A program made the translations under genes and the position numbers. 5,507 bases of DNA from Eubacteriales Family XIII. Incertae Sedis bacterium (GTDB taxonomy: Bacteria > Bacillota > Clostridia > Peptostreptococcales > Anaerovoracaceae): contig JAITKU010000146.1 of the NCBI GenBank assembly GCA_031278255.1, forward strand, positions 1 through 5,507, in the 5' to 3' direction. Shown here piece by piece: positions 1-5,481 of this stretch (position 1 is its first letter; every line of letters starts with the position of its first letter). Under the pieces are notes generated by a model. It had not been told where the DNA came from, made no database searches, and saw only the letters and a list, made by a program, of their open reading frames with translations.

Positions 1-10
1 ACTGACGCCT

Positions 11-118
11 ATGTTTTGAGGGGCGGCGGGCGAAGCCCTTGTCCCCTCAAAACATCCGTTCAACAATTGAAGTGCGCCTTTGGCGCTTCAATTTTGGACG
101 GAGCCAAAATTGAAACGG
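11..118. repeat. Cluster of inverted repeats (extragenic palindromic element)
   Basis: Three palindromic units lie end to end in a region without a convincing gene. The first is a perfect 13-bp inverted repeat (11-23 with 43-55), enclosing a smaller GGGC/GCCC hairpin (28-31 with 35-38). The second is a 12-bp stem with a 2-nt bulge (65-71 plus 74-78, pairing with 82-86 plus 87-93) and a TTT loop. The third is a perfect 11-bp repeat (87-97 with 104-114). The second and third share bases 87-93, so only one can form at a time. A short outer pair, CCGTT (56-60) with AACGG (114-118), could close the last two into a branched fold. No stem is followed by a T-run on either strand, so a plain intrinsic terminator is unlikely. 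It could be a dispersed REP-like repeat, a small structured RNA or the processed 3' end of the preceding transcript. The pairing is certain; the role is unknown. Confidence 0.6.
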
Positions 119-145
119 CACGGGGCAAGGGATTGCTGTTGCAAA

Positions 146-167
146 GCACAAAAAAAGTACAAAAAAT
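146..167 (+). promoter_or_regulatory. Phased A-tracts, UP-element-like region
   Basis: Two adjacent 11-bp imperfect direct repeats (GCACAAAAAAA at 146-156 and GTACAAAAAAT at 157-167, two mismatches) place A-tracts one helical turn apart. An A/T block follows at 171-179. This ends about 15-25 bp upstream of the -35 box at 194. Phased A-tracts bend DNA, and A/T-rich DNA upstream of -35 boxes often raises promoter activity by contacting the RNA polymerase alpha subunit. The repeats are directly visible; the activating role is inferred. Confidence 0.4.
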
Positions 168-169
168 GC

Positions 170-181
170 GTAAATTTTTAC
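170..181. promoter_or_regulatory. Candidate operator, small palindrome
   Basis: GTAAA-TT-TTTAC is a perfect 5-2-5 inverted repeat ending 12 bp before the -35 box. Its position fits an upstream regulator site. It does not match the Fur, Zur, MntR or NikR boxes that I know. Short palindromes also arise by chance in A/T-rich DNA, so this is a weak call. Confidence 0.2.
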
Positions 182-193
182 CAATATTTTCGA

Positions 194-223
194 TTGACAA
201 AACCCGCCCGCGCGTGATATAAT
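194..223 (+). promoter_or_regulatory. Vegetative (sigma-A type) promoter of the transporter operon
   Basis: A consensus -35 box TTGACA (194-199) is separated by 18 bp from a consensus -10 box TATAAT (218-223). The -10 box is preceded by TGA (215-217), which gives an extended -10 element. Transcription should start near 230, leaving an untranslated leader of about 138 nt before the binding-protein start. Both hexamers being perfect implies strong basal initiation, so control may act after initiation through the leader hairpin or through a repressor. Confidence 0.85.
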
Positions 224-247
224 CGCTACGGATTTGCGGATCAGGAA

Positions 248-287
248 GATTCGCGCGAGAAACGCGGTATTATAAAAAAGACGAATG
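248..287 (+). other. Structured part of the 5' leader
   Basis: In the predicted leader, ATTCG (249-253) can pair with CGAAT (282-286) and enclose a CGCG/CGCG hairpin (254-257 with 263-266, loop AGAAA). This lies upstream of the terminator-like hairpin, where the sensing part of a leader regulator would be. I see no core motif of the cobalamin, SAM, lysine or T-box classes. The stems are short and may be incidental. Confidence 0.2.
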
Positions 288-371
288 CAAGCCACGAAGG
301 TTTGTGAGGCCGCTTGGAAACGGCTTTCATTACCGTCGTGGTTTTGTTTTATTTGGGAGGTAGAAGTGTGA
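285..371 (+). CDS. Possible 28-residue leader peptide ORF
   Basis: An ATG-initiated frame of 28 codons plus TGA runs through the leader hairpin and ends in a GTGA overlap (368-371) with the start codon of the binding-protein gene. That overlap is the usual arrangement for translational coupling. The peptide would begin MQATKVCEAAW and contains three Trp and two Cys but no run of one amino acid. Only an A-rich stretch with a weak AAGA precedes it, with no good ribosome binding site. If translated, ribosomes would disrupt the hairpin at 289-344. It may equally be a chance frame. Confidence 0.2.
   Translation: MQATKVCEAAWKRLSLPSWFCFIWEVEV
289..354 (+). terminator. Leader hairpin with U-tract (candidate attenuator)
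   Basis: A long hairpin forms from an outer stem (289-297 with 336-344, then 299-300 with 333-334, one A-G mismatch) and an inner stem (304-312 with 321-330, one bulged T, 8-nt loop 313-320). The outer stem runs into TTTTGTTTTATTT (342-354), giving the shape of an intrinsic terminator. It sits between the promoter and the GGGAGG ribosome binding site at 355-360. A terminator in that place normally controls read-through into the operon in response to a signal. I could not identify a clear competing antiterminator. It may instead act as a 5' stabilising structure. Confidence 0.5.
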
Positions 372-1978
372 AAAAACTGCTTGCAATCGTTTGTGTACTC
401 TTTTTTGTCGTGTCGGCGTTCGCCGGCTGTACGGGCGGGGACGGCGCGGGCGCCGAATCCTCCGGCGAATCGGACGCGGAAACGTCCGCGGCCGCTGAGG
501 AGGGCATCGTGGCCTATGTGGGCACGACGATCTTTGACGGCGGACTCGATCCCGTAAAGGGAGCCATGAGTTACGGCTACCCATTCACGAACGCGGCGCT
601 TTTGAAGGTCAATCCGGCTTCGGAGTACGTTCCGGATATGGCGACGGCTTGGCGCGTCAGCGAGGACGCGCTCGTCTATACCTTTGACCTGCGGGAGGGC
701 GTACAGTTCAGCGACGGCTCCGATATGACCGCCGAGGATGTCGTCTTTACCTACGAAACGGTGAAAGCCGGACAGGCCGAGAATGAAAACGTCGATCTGT
801 CGAGACTCTTCTCCGTGGAAGCGCCGGACGATTACACGGTCACGTTCACGCTGTCGGAGCCGTTTTCGCCTTTCCTCGACACAACGGCCCAGCTCGGTAT
901 CGTTCCGAGCGACGCCTACGACAGCGAACGCTTTGCGCAATACCCCATCGGCACGGGTCCGTGGACGGTCGTGCAGTACGACGCGAACCAACAGATCATC
1001 GTGGAACCCAACGCGTATTACTATGAGGGCGCCCCGTCCATAGGCCGCGTCACGCTCGTGTATATGGACAACGACGCGGCGTTGGCCGCCGCGCGTTCGG
1101 GCCGGCTCGATGTCGTGATGGTCAGCCCGAATTACGCCTCCGAGACCGTTGCGGGCATGACCGTGTTCCCGCTTGAAACGATGGACGTGCGGAACGTCAG
1201 CCTGCCCGTGCAGCCCGCGCAGGAGAAAGACGGTCTCACGGTCGGAAACGATGTCACATCCGATATCGCCGTCCGCGAGGCGCTTGCCATCGGCATAGAC
1301 CGCGAAACGATCATACAAAACGCTTTCAACGGTATCGGCAAGCCCGCGGTCGGCTTCACGAGCAACCTGATTTGGGCGAGCGGCGCCGCGTACGCGGACA
1401 ACCGCAAGGATGAAGCGAAAGCCCTGCTCGAAAGCGCGGGCTGGGTGGACGCGGACGGCGACGGCTTCCGCGAAAGGAACGGTGTCGCTTGCGCTTTCGA
1501 CGTGCTTGCCGCGGAGGATCGCTATGTACTCGCGGCCGCGCTCGCGGAGGATGCCGCCGCGCTCGGTATCAAGATCAACGCGCATTCGGCAAGCTGGGAC
1601 GATATATCGGCCCGGATGAACACGGCGGGCATCGTGTGGGGCTGGGGCCAGTACAGCCCGACGGTCCTCCGCTCCCTGTTCGATTCAAGGAACGCTTTCA
1701 GCGGCGGTTTCGATAACGTGGTGGGCTATTCCAACCCCGCGGTGGACGCGCTGATCGACAAGGCGATCGCCGCCGGTTTCGGAGAGGACGCGATCGAGGA
1801 CTGGAAGCAGGTGCAGAACGTGGCGGACGCGGACTTCCCCTACCTCTATATCGTGAACATTGAGCATTGCTACTTTGTCGCGGATGGGCTGGATATCTCC
1901 GTGGGTACGCAGATACCGCATCCGCACGGCCACGGCTCGCCCATCATCTGCAACATGAAAGACTGGACCCTGCGGTAA
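368..1978 (+). CDS. ABC transporter substrate-binding lipoprotein, SBP_bac_5 family
   Basis: This 536-residue protein should capture the transported solute outside the membrane and deliver it to the two permeases encoded next. The GTG start at 368 is chosen because GGGAGG (355-360) lies 7 nt upstream and the product then begins with a lipoprotein signal: MKK, a hydrophobic stretch and a lipobox FAGC with the lipidated Cys at residue 21. An in-frame TTG at 314 lies inside the leader hairpin and is unlikely. A low-complexity Gly/Ser/Ala/Glu linker follows to about residue 45. The family signature is clear at about 92-127, ATAWRVSEDALVYTFDLREG continuing to TAEDVVF, followed by IGTGPW and late helix-rich segments typical of family 5. 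An Asp-rich loop (DADGDGFRE, 361-369) is common in this family. Near the C-terminus, His518, His520 and His522 form a HPHGHG cluster that could bind a metal. Family members bind peptides, nickel, metallophores or other solutes. The family is secure; the ligand is not, and nickel or a metal chelate is only a hypothesis. Confidence 0.95.
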   Translation: MKKLLAIVCVLFFVVSAFAGCTGGDGAGAESSGESDAETSAAAEEGIVAYVGTTIFDGGLDPVKGAMSYGYPFTNAALLKVNPASEYVPDMATAWRVSEDALVYTFDLREGVQFSDGSDMTAEDVVFTYETVKAGQAENENVDLSRLFSVEAPDDYTVTFTLSEPFSPFLDTTAQLGIVPSDAYDSERFAQYPIGTGPWTVVQYDANQQIIVEPNAYYYEGAPSIGRVTLVYMDNDAALAAARSGRLDVVMVSPNYASETVAGMTVFPLETMDVRNVSLPVQPAQEKDGLTVGNDVTSDIAVREALAIGIDRETIIQNAFNGIGKPAVGFTSNLIWASGAAYADNRKDEAKALLESAGWVDADGDGFRERNGVACAFDVLAAEDRYVLAAALAEDAAALGIKINAHSASWDDISARMNTAGIVWGWGQYSPTVLRSLFDSRNAFSGGFDNVVGYSNPAVDALIDKAIAAGFGEDAIEDWKQVQNVADADFPYLYIVNIEHCYFVADGLDISVGTQIPHPHGHGSPIICNMKDWTLR

Positions 1979-1994
1979 GGCCGGGGACGCGGAC

Positions 1995-2025
1995 GGGCCG
2001 GCGCCAAGGTTTCAACCGCCGGCCC
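1995..2025 (+). other. Intercistronic GC hairpin
   Basis: GGGCCGGCG (1995-2003) pairs perfectly with CGCCGGCCC (2017-2025) around a 13-nt loop, in the 61-nt gap between the binding-protein stop and the permease start. It is followed by AAAAAGGAG, not by U residues, so it is not an intrinsic terminator. In other binding-protein transporters such as maltose, hairpins here protect the upstream mRNA from 3' decay, so far more binding protein than permease is made. That role is inferred from position and structure. Confidence 0.6.
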
Positions 2026-2039
2026 AAAAAGGAGTGACC

Positions 2040-3029
2040 ATGCAAACAGCCCGGCCCAAATATATAGCGGGCATCGCCGGCAGAATGCTCTTGCTGCTCT
2101 TCTTGGTAAGCGTTCTGTCCTTTGTGCTGATCGTCAAGGCGCCGATAGACCCGCTCGTGTCCTATATCGGCACGGAATCGACGCTTTCCGAGGAGGCCAA
2201 GGATGAAATCGTGCGGCATTGGGGTTTGGACGCGCCCCTGCCCGCGCGCTACGCGAACTGGGTGAAGAACGTCCTGCGCGGCGATTTCGGCATGTCCATC
2301 GCCTACAAACGCCCCGTGATCAGCGTGATTCGGGATCGCTTTTCCTATTCCGTCGTACTCATGATGCTCGCGTGGACCTTTTCCGGCTTGCTCGGCTACG
2401 CCGCGGGCGTGTTTGCGGGGCTTAGAAAGGGCGGACTCTTCGACGGGGTGATCAAGCTGTTTTGCCTCGTATTGCAATCCGCGCCCACCTTTTGGCTGGG
2501 GCTTTTGATCCTGAGCTTTTTTTCGGTGCGGCTCGGCCTGTTCCCTTTCGGCATGGCGGTTCCGGCGGGTAAGCTCGCCGCGGATGTCACCTTGGGAGAC
2601 AGGATATACCATCTGATCCTGCCCCTGTTCACGCTCACGATCGTGAGCATCGGCAAGATCACCCTGTTCACGCGGCAGAAGCTGATCGAGATCATGAACA
2701 GCGACTACATCCTGTTCGCGCGGGCGCGCGGAGAAAGCGACAGGCAACTCGTTTTTCGGCACATATTGCGCAATACGGCCCTGCCCGCCGTGACCTTGCA
2801 GTTTTCGTCTTTCAGCGAACTCTTCGGCGGCATGGCGCTTGCGGAAACGGTGTTTTCCTATCCGGGCGTCGGCACCGCGACGACGACGGCCGCGCTGAGC
2901 GGCGACGCGCCGCTGTTGCTCGGGATCGCTCTGATCAGCGCGCTGTTCGTGTTTTCCGGCAATCTGATCGCGAACATCCTCTACGGCGTCGTCGATCCCA
3001 GACTGCGGGAGGGGGGCGACTATGTTTGA
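2040..3029 (+). CDS. ABC transporter permease, OppB/DppB/NikB type
   Basis: This is one of the two membrane subunits forming the translocation path (329 residues). The ATG at 2040 is preferred because AGGAG (2030-2034) lies 5 nt before it; an in-frame GTG at 2034 overlaps that site. The layout is that of DppB/NikB: a first membrane helix (about 14-32), the APIDPL motif (34-39), an extracytoplasmic region with HWGLDAPL and GDFGMSI, then five more helices (about 103-127, 138-162, 193-215, 250-272 and 292-318). The cytoplasmic EAA loop that docks on an ATPase is at 222-249 (DYILFARARG to LRNTALP). The conserved YPGVG and the C-terminal VDPRLREG are also present. The stop overlaps the next start by 8 nt. 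It pairs with the DppC-type permease downstream. Family assignment is firm; nothing in it fixes the substrate. Confidence 0.95.
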   Translation: MQTARPKYIAGIAGRMLLLLFLVSVLSFVLIVKAPIDPLVSYIGTESTLSEEAKDEIVRHWGLDAPLPARYANWVKNVLRGDFGMSIAYKRPVISVIRDRFSYSVVLMMLAWTFSGLLGYAAGVFAGLRKGGLFDGVIKLFCLVLQSAPTFWLGLLILSFFSVRLGLFPFGMAVPAGKLAADVTLGDRIYHLILPLFTLTIVSIGKITLFTRQKLIEIMNSDYILFARARGESDRQLVFRHILRNTALPAVTLQFSSFSELFGGMALAETVFSYPGVGTATTTAALSGDAPLLLGIALISALFVFSGNLIANILYGVVDPRLREGGDYV

Positions 3030-3873
3030 CCGAAGAGGGCCGCGTTTGCGCTTCGCTTTGAACACGAGAACGCGGATGTGCATCTATATCGTCATTGCGT
3101 CCGTCTATCTGCTGGGCGTGTTCGTCTGGGGCCTGTGTATGCCGGAGGACGCCTACGCCGTACACTACGCCGATAAGTTTGCCCCGCCGGGGGCAAAATA
3201 TCTGTTCGGCGCAGATTTTATGGGACGCGACATGTTCTTCCGCTGTGTCAAGGGCCTGTCCGCGAGTCTCGTCATAGGCGTGATCGCTTCGCTGATCAGT
3301 TCCGTGATCGGTCTCGTGTTCGGCGTCGCCTCCGCCGTGGCGGGCGGGCGCTTCGACAGGTTCATCCTGCTGTGCGTGGATCTGTGCATGGGTCTCCCGC
3401 ATCTGGTGCTGCTCATCCTGATCTCCTACATGCTCGGCCGCGGCGCGCGGGGCGTGTTGATCGGCGTGGCGCTCACGCATTGGCCGGAACTCACGCGTCT
3501 CATTCGCGCGGAGGTCCTGCAGCTTCGCACGGCACAATACGTGCAGACGGCCTACCGCATGGGCAAGACGCGTCTGCGGGTGGCTTGGGAACACATCCTG
3601 CCCCACGTTCTTCCCGTGTATATCGTCGGCCTTGTGCTGCTGTTTCCGCACGCCGTCATGCACGAGGCCTCGATCACGTTCCTCGGCTTCGGCCTGCCCG
3701 CCGAAACGCCGGCGATCGGAGTGATCCTCTCGGAGGCCATGCGCCATATCGCGACGGGGAAGTGGTGGCTCGCGCTCTTTCCGGGGCTGATGTTGATCGT
3801 CGCCGTCGTTCTCTTTGACCTGATCGGCGAGAATCTGAAAAGGCTGTTGAATCCGAACAGCGGGAACGAATAG
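3022..3873 (+). CDS. ABC transporter permease, OppC/DppC/NikC type
   Basis: This is the second membrane subunit (283 residues), partner of the permease just upstream. Its ATG overlaps that gene's end by 8 nt and has a purine-rich GGGAGGGG site (3007-3014) 7 nt upstream, so the two are probably translationally coupled. After a first helix (about 19-38) comes LFGADFMGRD (61-70), the family's LGTDxxGRD motif. The cytoplasmic EAA loop spans about 164-198, with YVQTAYRMG at 173-181 and HILPHVLP at the end. EASITFLGFGLP (215-226) and GKWWLALFPG are typical of DppC/NikC. The C-terminus ends in LLNPNSGNE instead of the usual LDPR-type ending, a small departure. The family is certain; the substrate is not. 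Confidence 0.95.
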   Translation: MFDRRGPRLRFALNTRTRMCIYIVIASVYLLGVFVWGLCMPEDAYAVHYADKFAPPGAKYLFGADFMGRDMFFRCVKGLSASLVIGVIASLISSVIGLVFGVASAVAGGRFDRFILLCVDLCMGLPHLVLLILISYMLGRGARGVLIGVALTHWPELTRLIRAEVLQLRTAQYVQTAYRMGKTRLRVAWEHILPHVLPVYIVGLVLLFPHAVMHEASITFLGFGLPAETPAIGVILSEAMRHIATGKWWLALFPGLMLIVAVVLFDLIGENLKRLLNPNSGNE

Positions 3874-3884
3874 GAGAGGGGAGC

Positions 3885-4823
3885 ATGACGGCGGAACACA
3901 CACAGCCGGTATTGGAGGTGCGGGAACTTCAGATATCGTTCGATATGTACGGAAAGGGGCTGCGCCGGGAGTCGCTGCGCGTCATTCAGTCGCTCAGTCT
4001 GGATGTGCGCAAGGGAGAGATCGTGGCGGTGGTCGGTTCGAGCGGGGCGGGCAAGAGCCTGCTCGCGCACGCCGTTTTGGGCATATTGCCGTCGAACGCG
4101 AGGACAAAGGGGCGTATCCTCTATAAGGGCGAAGAACTTACGCCGGCGCTGCAGCGGCGGTATCGCGGAACGGAGATCGCGCTGATTCCGCAGTCCGTGG
4201 ATTATCTCGATCCGCTCATGCGCGTGGGCAAGCAGGCCGTCTCCGTGCGCGGCGGCGGCGAGGCGCGGCGGACGGCGCGCGCGGCCCTTGCGCGATACGG
4301 GCTTGCGCCCCGCGTCGAAAGGATGTTTCCCTTTCAGCTTTCGGGCGGAATGGCGCGGCGCGTGTTGATCGTGTCGGCCGTCGTTGCCACGCCCGCGCTG
4401 ATCGTGGCGGACGAGCCGACGCCGGGCCTCGGAACGGAGGCCGCGACGGAGACCCTGCGGCATTTCAGACAGCTCGCCGACGAGGGCGCGGCCGTTTTGC
4501 TCGTCACGCACGATATCGATCTCGCGCTGCACGTCGCGGACAGGATCGCCGTGTTTTACGCCGGAACGACGGTGGAGATCGCGCCGGTCCTCGATTTCAA
4601 GGAAGGAAAGGACGCGCTCAGGCATCCCTACAGCAAGGCCTTTCTCGACGCGCTGCCGCAAAACGCTTTCAGGCCCATCGCGGGCGCGCAGCCCTATGCC
4701 GGCAAGCTGCCGCAGGGCTGTCTGTTCGCGGATCGCTGCGCCATGCGAACGGAGACTTGCGCGGACGCGGTTCCCATGCGCCCGCTGCGCGGAGGGGAGG
4801 TGCGCTGCGTACATGCGACTTGA
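3885..4823 (+). CDS. ABC transporter ATP-binding protein, OppD/DppD/NikD type, with four-Cys C-terminal domain
   Basis: This 312-residue cytoplasmic ATPase should pair with the next gene's product to power import. The ATG at 3885 follows AGGAG (3872-3876) by 8 nt. The motifs are in order: Walker A GSSGAGKS (51-58), Q-loop Gln103, signature LSGGM (152-156), Walker B ending in Asp176-Glu177, and the H-loop His209. The D-loop reads PGLGTE (180-185), with Gly183 where Asp is usual, unlike its partner. The C-terminal part (from about HPYSKAFLDALP) is the oligopeptide/dipeptide transporter domain and has four cysteines, 279, 285, 292 and 308. That spacing matches the DppD/OppD motif known to hold a [4Fe-4S] cluster in some members. 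The end overlaps the next gene by 11 nt. Family assignment is firm. Confidence 0.94.
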   Translation: MTAEHTQPVLEVRELQISFDMYGKGLRRESLRVIQSLSLDVRKGEIVAVVGSSGAGKSLLAHAVLGILPSNARTKGRILYKGEELTPALQRRYRGTEIALIPQSVDYLDPLMRVGKQAVSVRGGGEARRTARAALARYGLAPRVERMFPFQLSGGMARRVLIVSAVVATPALIVADEPTPGLGTEAATETLRHFRQLADEGAAVLLVTHDIDLALHVADRIAVFYAGTTVEIAPVLDFKEGKDALRHPYSKAFLDALPQNAFRPIAGAQPYAGKLPQGCLFADRCAMRTETCADAVPMRPLRGGEVRCVHAT

Positions 4824-5445
4824 GGCGAGACAGGTGTCCTTTCGATACGCGAAAGGCGATCGGCGGATACTGACGCATGTGGATTTGTGCGTGGAGGCGG
4901 GGGAGCGCGTGGCGCTCGTGGGACCGTCCGGCTGCGGGAAGAGTACGCTCGCGCGGATACTCGCGGGCTATCTTGCGCCCTCGGAGGGCACGGTGCTTTG
5001 GAACGGCAAGCCCCTGCCCGCAAAGGGCTTCTGTCCCGTGCAACTGATCTGCCAACATCCCGAACTGTCCGTGAACCCGCGGCACAGGATGTCGAAAATC
5101 CTGTGCGAGGCGTGGACGCCGGACGCGGATATAGCGGAGGCGATGGGCATTGAAGCGGAATGGCTTTCGCGCCGGCCGAACGAGTTGTCCGGCGGGGAAC
5201 TGCAGCGCTTCTGCATCGTCCGCGCACTCGCGCCGCAGACAAAATTTCTGGTCTGCGACGAGATCAGCACGATGCTCGACGTGATCACGCAGGCGCAGAT
5301 TTGGGAACTCCTTTTGCGGGTGGCAAAAAAGAACGGACTCGGCATGATCGTCATCACGCACAACGGCGCTTTGGCGAATAGAGTCTGCGATCGCATAATC
5401 TCCCTGCCCGAGATTAACGGGGACGCATCCATCCATCCGCATTAA
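4813..5445 (+). CDS. Minimal ABC transporter ATP-binding protein, DppF/NikE type
   Basis: This second ATPase of the importer has 210 residues. The ATG at 4813 lies 12 nt after GGAGGGGAGG (4791-4800), a rather long spacing, inside the end of the preceding gene; the stop of that gene is at 4821-4823, which favours coupled translation. The in-frame upstream extension to 4696 is just the preceding coding sequence in another frame. The motifs are complete: Walker A GPSGCGKST (37-45), Q-loop Gln81, signature LSGGELQR (125-132), Walker B ending in Asp149-Glu150, D-loop with Asp156 and H-loop His183. The protein stops soon after the nucleotide-binding fold and lacks the roughly 80-residue C-terminal domain of its partner. 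NikE-like proteins in this superfamily are often short, so this looks natural rather than broken. It ends in HPH, for which I cannot give a role. Confidence 0.93.
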   Translation: MRLEARQVSFRYAKGDRRILTHVDLCVEAGERVALVGPSGCGKSTLARILAGYLAPSEGTVLWNGKPLPAKGFCPVQLICQHPELSVNPRHRMSKILCEAWTPDADIAEAMGIEAEWLSRRPNELSGGELQRFCIVRALAPQTKFLVCDEISTMLDVITQAQIWELLLRVAKKNGLGMIVITHNGALANRVCDRIISLPEINGDASIHPH

Positions 5446-5452
5446 AAATTCC

Positions 5453-5481
5453 ATGACAGCGGCGGTTTAAGATGATATACT
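5453..5481 (+). promoter_or_regulatory. Probable promoter of a rightward transcription unit
   Basis: ATGACA (5453-5458, one mismatch to TTGACA) is separated by 17 bp from TATACT (5476-5481), which is preceded by TGA (5473-5475) as an extended -10. The layout closely copies the operon promoter at 194-223. Transcription would start near 5488, and its gene lies beyond the window. No hairpin with a T-run separates it from the stop at 5445, so the operon may read through into it. Confidence 0.6.

Noticed and set aside
16..222. 68-codon plus-strand frame in the upstream region
   Set aside because: It starts with TTG, has no ribosome binding site, crosses the palindromes and overlaps the promoter. 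The translation resembles no protein I know.
314..367. Longer binding-protein start at TTG 314
   Set aside because: This start falls inside the leader hairpin without a ribosome binding site and would bury the lipoprotein signal peptide. GTG 368 has GGGAGG 7 nt upstream and a proper signal sequence.
230..367. Known riboswitch (cobalamin, SAM, lysine, T-box) in the leader
   Set aside because: I looked for their core motifs and found none. A nickel/cobalt riboswitch could not be tested properly by eye.
1448..1474. EF-hand-like Asp-rich loop DADGDGFRE in the binding protein
   Set aside because: A similar DxDGDG loop after a Gly-Trp is common in family 5 binding proteins, so it is not evidence of a special calcium role here.
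47..1585. Long open frame of 512 codons on the minus strand, opposite the binding-protein gene
   Set aside because: It runs antisense to a clearly conserved family 5 binding protein, is Arg/His/Val-rich with no recognisable domain, and continues through the promoter and palindrome region. It is a by-product of the high-GC codon pattern.
1944..4814. Three further long minus-strand frames (1944-3083, 2935-3903, 3552-4814)
   Set aside because: All lie opposite conserved permease or ATPase genes, have biased composition (Arg, Gln, His, Glu) and show no family motif.
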